From: CADEFF01 sp964569315
GTDB taxonomy: Bacteria > Pseudomonadota > Alphaproteobacteria > Dongiales > Dongiaceae
Direction: 5' to 3'
Length of the DNA: 11,175 nt
NCBI GenBank assembly: GCA_964569315.1
Contig: CAZMUZ010000120.1
Span: 1 to 11,175 of the forward strand
Position numbers and translations under genes: made by a program. The notes beneath the pieces were generated by a model. The model was given only the letters and a program-made list of their open reading frames with translations. It did no database searches and was not told the DNA's origin. Shown piece after piece: positions 7,128-11,175 of the stretch. Each line of letters begins with the position of its first letter. The first letter of the stretch is position 1.

Positions 7128-7871
7128 GTGTTCCATAGACTTACAGAAGAGATCGACAGCATAATCGCCCGCGACCCGGCAGCCCGCACCCGCCTCGAGG
7201 TGGCGCTGACCTATCCGGGCTTTCACGCAGCCCTCCTGCACCGCCCGGCCTATTGGCTGTGGCGCCACGAATGGCGCTTTCTCGGCCGCGCGCTCTCCCA
7301 GTTCGCCCGCCTCCTGACCGGCATCGAGATCCATCCGGGTGCCAGGGTCGGCCGCCGGCTCTTCATCGATCACGGCATGTGCGTGGTGCTCGGCGAGACG
7401 GCCGAGGTCGGCGACGACGTGACGATCTATCAGGGTGTTACGCTCGGCGGCGTTTCGCCCTCGGTCGATTCGGCGGCGCAGGTGAATCGCAAGCGCCATC
7501 CGACGGTCCTCGACGGCGCCATCATCGGCTCGGGCGCGCAGGTGCTGGGGCCGATCACCGTGGGCGCCCGGGCGCGCATCGGCGCGAATGCGGTGGTGGT
7601 GAAAGACGTGCCGGCGGGTTGCGCGGTGGTCGGCATTCCGGCGCGTCCGGTCTCGGCCAATTGCGGCGAGGACTTCCGCGCCTATGGCATGCCGACGGTC
7701 GATCTGCCGGACCCGGTGGCACGCGCCATCGAGGGCCTCACCGAGCAGGTGGCGGCGCTGCGGCAGCGGGTGAGCGAGCTCGAGGCCATTCAGGGCGAGA
7801 CCGAGGCGGTCCCGCACCCGCGCGGCGAAGGCGCCGAGGTGCAACCGCTGCGCCGGCGCGCCGACAGTTGA
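7128..7871 (+). CDS. cysE: Serine O-acetyltransferase, short form
   Basis: Transfers acetyl from acetyl-CoA to L-serine, making the O-acetylserine that cysteine synthase converts to cysteine; cytoplasmic. It has 247 residues and lacks the long N-terminal helical domain of E. coli CysE, like the short Bacillus-type enzymes. LTYPGFHALLHRPAYWLW-like sequence (about 27-42) is followed by the left-handed beta-helix hexapeptide repeats. IEIHPGARVGRRLFIDHG holds Glu67 (the position of Asp143 in E. coli; Glu is usual in the short form) and His82, the general base. GETAEVGD, YQGVTLGG, KRHPTV and GIPARPV follow. A C-terminal extension includes a probable coiled coil (about 204-228). GTG is taken as the start: AGGAA lies 7 bases upstream and the protein then begins VFHRLTEEID directly before the conserved part. 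It is the first gene of the isc operon and ends 16 bp before iscR. Confidence 0.92.
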   Translation: MFHRLTEEIDSIIARDPAARTRLEVALTYPGFHAALLHRPAYWLWRHEWRFLGRALSQFARLLTGIEIHPGARVGRRLFIDHGMCVVLGETAEVGDDVTIYQGVTLGGVSPSVDSAAQVNRKRHPTVLDGAIIGSGAQVLGPITVGARARIGANAVVVKDVPAGCAVVGIPARPVSANCGEDFRAYGMPTVDLPDPVARAIEGLTEQVAALRQRVSELEAIQGETEAVPHPRGEGAEVQPLRRRADS

Positions 7872-7887
7872 AGAAAGGAACGGAGCC

Positions 7888-8400
7888 ATGAAGCTCAGCA
7901 CCAAGGGTCGCTATGCCGTCATGGCGCTCGTCGATCTGGCGAGCACCAGCAATGGCCGGCCCGTGGCGCTCGCGGATATCGCGGAGCGGCAGGAGATCTC
8001 GCTGTCCTATCTGGAGCAGCTTTTCGCCAAGCTGCGCCGGGGCGGGCTGGTGAAGAGCGTGCGCGGCCCGGGCGGCGGCTACCTCCTCGCGCGGCCACCG
8101 GCGGACACCCGCATCGCCGACGCCATCATGGCGGTCGACGAGCCGATCCGGGCGACGCGCTGCACGCCGGGCTCGCCTTCCGGCTGCCGGGGCAACAAGA
8201 GCCGCTGCCTCACCCACGATCTGTGGGAGGAGCTCGGCAACCAGATCCATCTCTATCTGAGCTCGGTTTCGCTCGAGGATGTCTGCACGCGGCGCGTGCT
8301 CGGCACCAGCGGCGTCATCCATCACGAGGTGACCGGCAGCGGTTGCCATGCCGCCGAAACCGTGCCGGCCGCGGCGCAGGTACCGGCGGCGGCGCAATAG
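7888..8400 (+). CDS. iscR: Rrf2-family Fe-S cluster regulator IscR
   Basis: Winged-helix DNA-binding regulator of 170 residues that senses Fe-S supply through a [2Fe-2S] cluster and normally represses its own isc operon. The N-terminal wHTH starts with MKLSTKGRYAVMALVDLA; the recognition region ISLSYLEQLFAKLR (37-50) keeps Glu43. The wing is GPGGGYLLAR (60-69). The ligands are Cys92, Cys100, Cys107 and His110, the Cys3-His set of E. coli IscR, but in a loop three residues longer (C-X7-C-X6-C-X2-H against C-X5-C-X5-C-X2-H). The dimer helix and SVSLEDVC follow. The C-terminus ends with two copies of VPAAAQ. Start ATG 7888 has AAGGAA and CGGAG upstream. It lies 16 bp after cysE and 26 bp before the desulfurase gene, so it is co-transcribed. 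Candidate target sites lie upstream of cysE. Confidence 0.95.
   Translation: MKLSTKGRYAVMALVDLASTSNGRPVALADIAERQEISLSYLEQLFAKLRRGGLVKSVRGPGGGYLLARPPADTRIADAIMAVDEPIRATRCTPGSPSGCRGNKSRCLTHDLWEELGNQIHLYLSSVSLEDVCTRRVLGTSGVIHHEVTGSGCHAAETVPAAAQVPAAAQ
8362..8397 (+). repeat. Tandem 18-bp duplication in the 3' end of iscR
   Basis: Two adjacent 18-bp units (8362-8379 and 8380-8397) each encode VPAAAQ, differing only at synonymous or near-synonymous bases, directly before the TAG. It looks like a slippage or small duplication product in a disordered tail and should not affect the DNA-binding or cluster domains. Confidence 0.7.
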
Positions 8401-8426
8401 CGCCGGCGGTCAAGGAAAGCCCGACG

Positions 8427-9554
8427 ATGCCGATGCCGGTTTACATGGACTACAACGCGACCGCGCCGATGCGCCCCGAGGCGATCGAGGCGATGCTGTC
8501 CGCGTCGAGCGTCGTGGGCAATCCGTCCTCGGTGCATCGTTTCGGCCGGCTGGCGCGTCGCCTCGTCGAGGATGCGCGCGACAGGGTGGCGGCGATGGCG
8601 GGTGCCACCGCCGCGCAGGTGGTCTTCACCGGCAGCGGCACCGAGGCCAACAATCTCGCGATCCTCGGCAGCGGGCGTCCGCGGCTCCTCGCGAGCGCCG
8701 TCGAGCATGATTCGGTCCTCAAGGCGCGCGGTGCCGAAACCGTTCCGGTCGATCGCCAGGGCCGCCTCGATCTCGCGGCGCTCGACGCATCGCTCCGGCG
8801 CGACGCGCGTCCGGCCCTGGTGGCGGTGATGCTCGCCAACAACGAGACCGGTGTGATCCAGCCGGTCGCCGAGGCGGCGCGCATCGCGCACGACCATGGC
8901 GCGCTCCTGCTCTGCGACGCGGTGCAGGCGGCGGGTCGCCTGCCGATCGACGTTCGGGCGCTCGGCGCGGATCTGCTCAGCCTCTCGGCGCACAAGCTCG
9001 GCGGCCCGAAGGGCGTGGGCGCGCTCGTCGTCGCGGACCATGTGCCGCTCGCGGCCCTGCTGACGGGCGGCGGCCAGGAACGCGGCCGGCGCGCCGGCAC
9101 GGAAAATCTCGCCGGCATTGCCGGCTTCGGCGCGGCCGCGGGGCTTGCCGATCTCGGCATTGCCGACCAGCCGCGCCTCGCCCGGTGTCGCGATCGCCTG
9201 GAAGCCGGCCTCGCCCGGCTCGGCGGCGACATTGCGGTGCTCGGCCGCGACGCGGCACGGCTCGCCAATACGAGCGCCATCGCGCTTCCCGGCCTTGCCG
9301 CGGAGCGGCAGGTCATCGCCCTCGACCTCGCCGGCATCGCCGTCAGCGCCGGGGCCGCCTGCTCGTCGGGCAAGCTCCGCCCCTCGACGGTCGCGACCGC
9401 GATGGGCTTCGATCCGACGACGGCCGCGGCGGCGATCCGTGTCAGCCTCGGCTGGCAGACGGCCGACACCGATATCGACCGCTTTCTCGAGGCATGGACG
9501 CCGCTTGCGCTCGCGAGCGCTCGTGCCGACATGAAGGCGGAGCCTGCGGCATGA
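8427..9554 (+). CDS. NifS-like cysteine desulfurase (first of two in the operon)
   Basis: PLP-dependent class V aminotransferase-fold enzyme of 375 residues that would take sulfur from cysteine as a persulfide, giving alanine. Visible residues: VYMDYNATAPM at the N-terminus, GSGTEANN (PLP phosphate contact), His94 in VEHDSV that stacks on PLP, NNETGVIQP, DAVQAAGR, and Lys190 in SAHKLGGPKG as the Schiff-base lysine. GGGQERGRRAGTEN follows, then the catalytic Cys312 in GAACSSGK. All key residues are present, so it should be active. Its catalytic loop (SAGAACSSG) differs from the iscS product next door (SSGSACTSAS), and it lacks the IscS C-terminal tail that docks IscU, so a distinct sulfur acceptor is possible. 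The upstream open frame overlaps iscR; ATG 8427 is chosen because AAGGAAAG lies about 8 bases before it. The TGA overlaps the ATG of iscS. Confidence 0.92.
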   Translation: MPMPVYMDYNATAPMRPEAIEAMLSASSVVGNPSSVHRFGRLARRLVEDARDRVAAMAGATAAQVVFTGSGTEANNLAILGSGRPRLLASAVEHDSVLKARGAETVPVDRQGRLDLAALDASLRRDARPALVAVMLANNETGVIQPVAEAARIAHDHGALLLCDAVQAAGRLPIDVRALGADLLSLSAHKLGGPKGVGALVVADHVPLAALLTGGGQERGRRAGTENLAGIAGFGAAAGLADLGIADQPRLARCRDRLEAGLARLGGDIAVLGRDAARLANTSAIALPGLAAERQVIALDLAGIAVSAGAACSSGKLRPSTVATAMGFDPTTAAAAIRVSLGWQTADTDIDRFLEAWTPLALASARADMKAEPAA

Positions 9555-10828
9555 ATGCGAACAGCAAACCGAGCGAGGCCATGAACAGCACCACCGATTT
9601 CCGCGGCAAGAACGCACCGGCCGAGCCGATCTACCTGGATTACCAGGCGACGACGCCGACCGATCCGCGCGTCGTGGATGCGATGCTGCCCTACTTCACG
9701 CAGAAGTTCGGCAATCCGCATTCGCGCAACCACGCCCTCGGCTGGGATGCGGAAGCGGCGGTGGAGACTGCGCGCCGGCAGGTTGCGTCGATCATCGCGG
9801 CCGACGAGCGCGAGGTCGTCTTCACCTCGGGCGCGACCGAATCGAACAACCTCGCCATCAAGGGCGTGATGCGGTTCCACAAGGACCGGCGCAACCACAT
9901 GATCACGCTGGTGACCGAGCATAAATGCGTGCTCGACAGCGCGCGCCATCTCGAGATGGAAGGCGTCGATGTCACCTACCTGCCGGTGCAGCAGAACGGC
10001 CTCGTCGATCTCGCGGCGCTGAAGGCGGCGATCACCGACAAGACGGCGCTGGTTTCGATCATGGCGGTCAACAACGAGATCGGCGTGATCCAGCCGCTGG
10101 CCGAGATCGGCAAGATCTGCCGCGAGCGCGGCGTGCATTTCCATACCGATGCCGCGCAGGCGGTCGGCAAGATCCCGCTCGACGTCAACGCGATGAACAT
10201 CGACCTGATGAGCATCTCCGGCCACAAGGTCTACGGGCCGAAGGGCATCGGGGCGCTCTATGTCCGGCGCAAGCCGCGCGTGCGGCTCGAGGCGCTGATC
10301 CATGGCGGCGGCCAGGAGCGGGGCCTGCGCTCCGGCACGCTGCCGACCCCGCTCTGCGTCGGGCTGGGCGAGGCCTGCGCCATCGCGGAGCGCGAGATGG
10401 CGGCGGAAGCGGAGCGGCTGCGCTATCTGCGCGACCGGCTCCTCAAGGGCATCGCCGATGCGCTGCCGGAAACCTATGTGAACGGGGACCTGGAGCGGCG
10501 GATCCCGGGCAACCTCAACATCTCCTTCGCCTATGTGGAGGGCGAGGGGCTGATGATGGGCATCAAGAACCTGGCGGTATCCTCGGGCTCGGCCTGCACC
10601 TCGGCCTCGCTCGAGCCGTCCTACGTATTGCGTGCGCTCGGCGTCGAGGAGGAGCTGGCCCATACCTCGCTCCGCTTCGGCTTCGGCCGCTTCACCACGG
10701 AGCAGGATATCGACATCGCCGTCGAGAACGTGGTGTCCGCGGTCCGGCGCCTCCGGTCCATGAGCCCGCTTTGGGAGATGGCCCAGGAAGGCATCGACAT
10801 CAAATCGATCAAATGGGCCGAGCATTGA
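9551..10828 (+). CDS. iscS: Cysteine desulfurase IscS
   Basis: Main PLP-dependent sulfur donor of the ISC pathway; passes persulfide sulfur to IscU and to tRNA thiolation partners. The 425 residues align throughout with E. coli IscS (404), with about 20 extra residues at the N-terminus. Key sites: PIYLDYQATTPTDPRV, TSGATESNN, His124 in TEHKCV, NNEIGVIQP, DAAQAVGKIP, Lys226 in SGHKVYGPKG (Schiff base), and GGGQERGLRSGT. Cys349 lies in the mobile loop SSGSACTSASLEPSYVLRALG-like segment. The C-terminal tail (SPLWEM to IKWAEH) is the IscU-docking end. ATG 9551 overlaps the preceding stop as ATGA, and GGAG lies 8 bases upstream. A second ATG at codon 11 (9581) would give a length nearer the norm but has a poorer ribosome binding site. 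It is translationally coupled to the NifS-like gene and followed 48 bp later by iscU. Confidence 0.96.
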   Translation: MNANSKPSEAMNSTTDFRGKNAPAEPIYLDYQATTPTDPRVVDAMLPYFTQKFGNPHSRNHALGWDAEAAVETARRQVASIIAADEREVVFTSGATESNNLAIKGVMRFHKDRRNHMITLVTEHKCVLDSARHLEMEGVDVTYLPVQQNGLVDLAALKAAITDKTALVSIMAVNNEIGVIQPLAEIGKICRERGVHFHTDAAQAVGKIPLDVNAMNIDLMSISGHKVYGPKGIGALYVRRKPRVRLEALIHGGGQERGLRSGTLPTPLCVGLGEACAIAEREMAAEAERLRYLRDRLLKGIADALPETYVNGDLERRIPGNLNISFAYVEGEGLMMGIKNLAVSSGSACTSASLEPSYVLRALGVEEELAHTSLRFGFGRFTTEQDIDIAVENVVSAVRRLRSMSPLWEMAQEGIDIKSIKWAEH

Positions 10829-10876
10829 CGAGACATCGCCCGTGGGGGCAGAAGAACGGCGTTCAGGAGAGATGAC

Positions 10877-11175
10877 ATGACCTACAGTGCAAAGCTGATC
10901 GACCACTACGAGAACCCGCGCAATGTCGGTGCGCTGGACAAGGGCGACCCGACGGTCGGCACCGGCCTCGTCGGCGCGCCGGCCTGCGGCGACGTGATGA
11001 AGCTGCAGATCAAGGTCGGCCGCGACGGCGTCATCGAGGACGCGAAGTTCAAGACCTTCGGCTGCGGTTCGGCGATCGCGTCGAGCTCGCTCGCGACCGA
11101 ATGGATCAAGGGCAAGTCGATCGACGAAGCCGAGACGATCAAGAACACCGACATCGCGCAGCAGCTCTCGCTGCC
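10877..11175 (+). CDS. iscU: Fe-S cluster assembly scaffold IscU, 5' part
   Basis: Scaffold on which a [2Fe-2S] cluster is built from IscS-delivered sulfur and then handed to carriers with HscA/HscB help. The first 99 codons are present; the gene is cut by the right edge. The sequence is classic IscU: MTYSAKLIDHYENPRNVGAL, Cys37 and Asp39 in GAPACGDVMKL, and Cys63 in FGCGSAIASSS. It ends at LSLP, just where the HscA-binding LPPVK motif and the third ligand cysteine should follow. ATG 10877 has AGGAGA 6 bases upstream. Spacing and strand place it in the isc operon after iscS; further isc genes (iscA, hscB, hscA, fdx) are expected beyond the window but are not seen. Confidence 0.97.
   Translation, partial: MTYSAKLIDHYENPRNVGALDKGDPTVGTGLVGAPACGDVMKLQIKVGRDGVIEDAKFKTFGCGSAIASSSLATEWIKGKSIDEAETIKNTDIAQQLSL

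Noticed and set aside
8223..8426. Possible N-terminal extension of the NifS-like desulfurase into iscR
   Set aside because: The extension is a frame-shifted reading of iscR; a good ribosome binding site precedes the ATG at 8427 and the protein then starts directly at its first conserved strand.
10837..10850. Small GCCC/GGGGC hairpin between iscS and iscU
   Set aside because: Only four pairs with a three-base loop and no further signal; too weak to call an attenuator or processing site.
8450..10906. An 818-codon minus-strand frame across both desulfurase genes
   Set aside because: Low-complexity composition, and fully overlapped by two unmistakable plus-strand enzymes; a shadow of high GC.

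Overview
The window is GC-rich (roughly two-thirds G+C by eye) and reads as ordinary chromosomal DNA of an alphaproteobacterium, most likely a member of the Rhodospirillales or a relative. The basis is the gene content and protein character: a glnE gene divergent from an AsmA/YhdP-like gene, a divergent tyrS/anmK pair, and a housekeeping ISC operon led by a short serine acetyltransferase and containing two cysteine desulfurases. I see no mobile element, CRISPR array, tRNA or rRNA. The genes are tightly packed and no stretch over 300 bases lacks a gene.

Left part (1-6876): the 5' end of glnE (minus strand, running off the left edge) diverges from a GTG-started gene for a 1069-residue YhdP/AsmA-like envelope protein. 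That gene converges on tyrS (minus strand). A 171-bp intergenic region separates tyrS from the divergent anmK (cell-wall recycling kinase). anmK converges on a small alpha/beta hydrolase on the minus strand. These genes have unrelated jobs: nitrogen control, envelope lipid homeostasis, translation, muropeptide recycling and an uncharacterised hydrolase.

Right part (6877-11175): a 251-bp regulatory region carries a good sigma-70-type promoter (TTGACT, 17 bp, TATATC). It overlaps a sequence resembling the E. coli type 1 IscR box, and a second partial box lies about 57 bp upstream. A 100-base leader with a strong nested hairpin follows. The operon then runs cysE, iscR, a NifS-like cysteine desulfurase, iscS, iscU; iscU is cut by the right edge and the remaining isc genes presumably follow. 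The logic is coherent: serine acetyltransferase makes the cysteine precursor O-acetylserine, the desulfurases take sulfur from cysteine, IscU is the scaffold, and IscR (with its Cys3-His cluster ligands) can sense cluster status and probably represses its own operon.

I do not find an undescribed system. The points most worth a second look are regulatory: the tandem IscR-like sites, the leader hairpin, the coupling of cysE and a second desulfurase to the ISC operon, and the enlarged cluster-binding loop of IscR.
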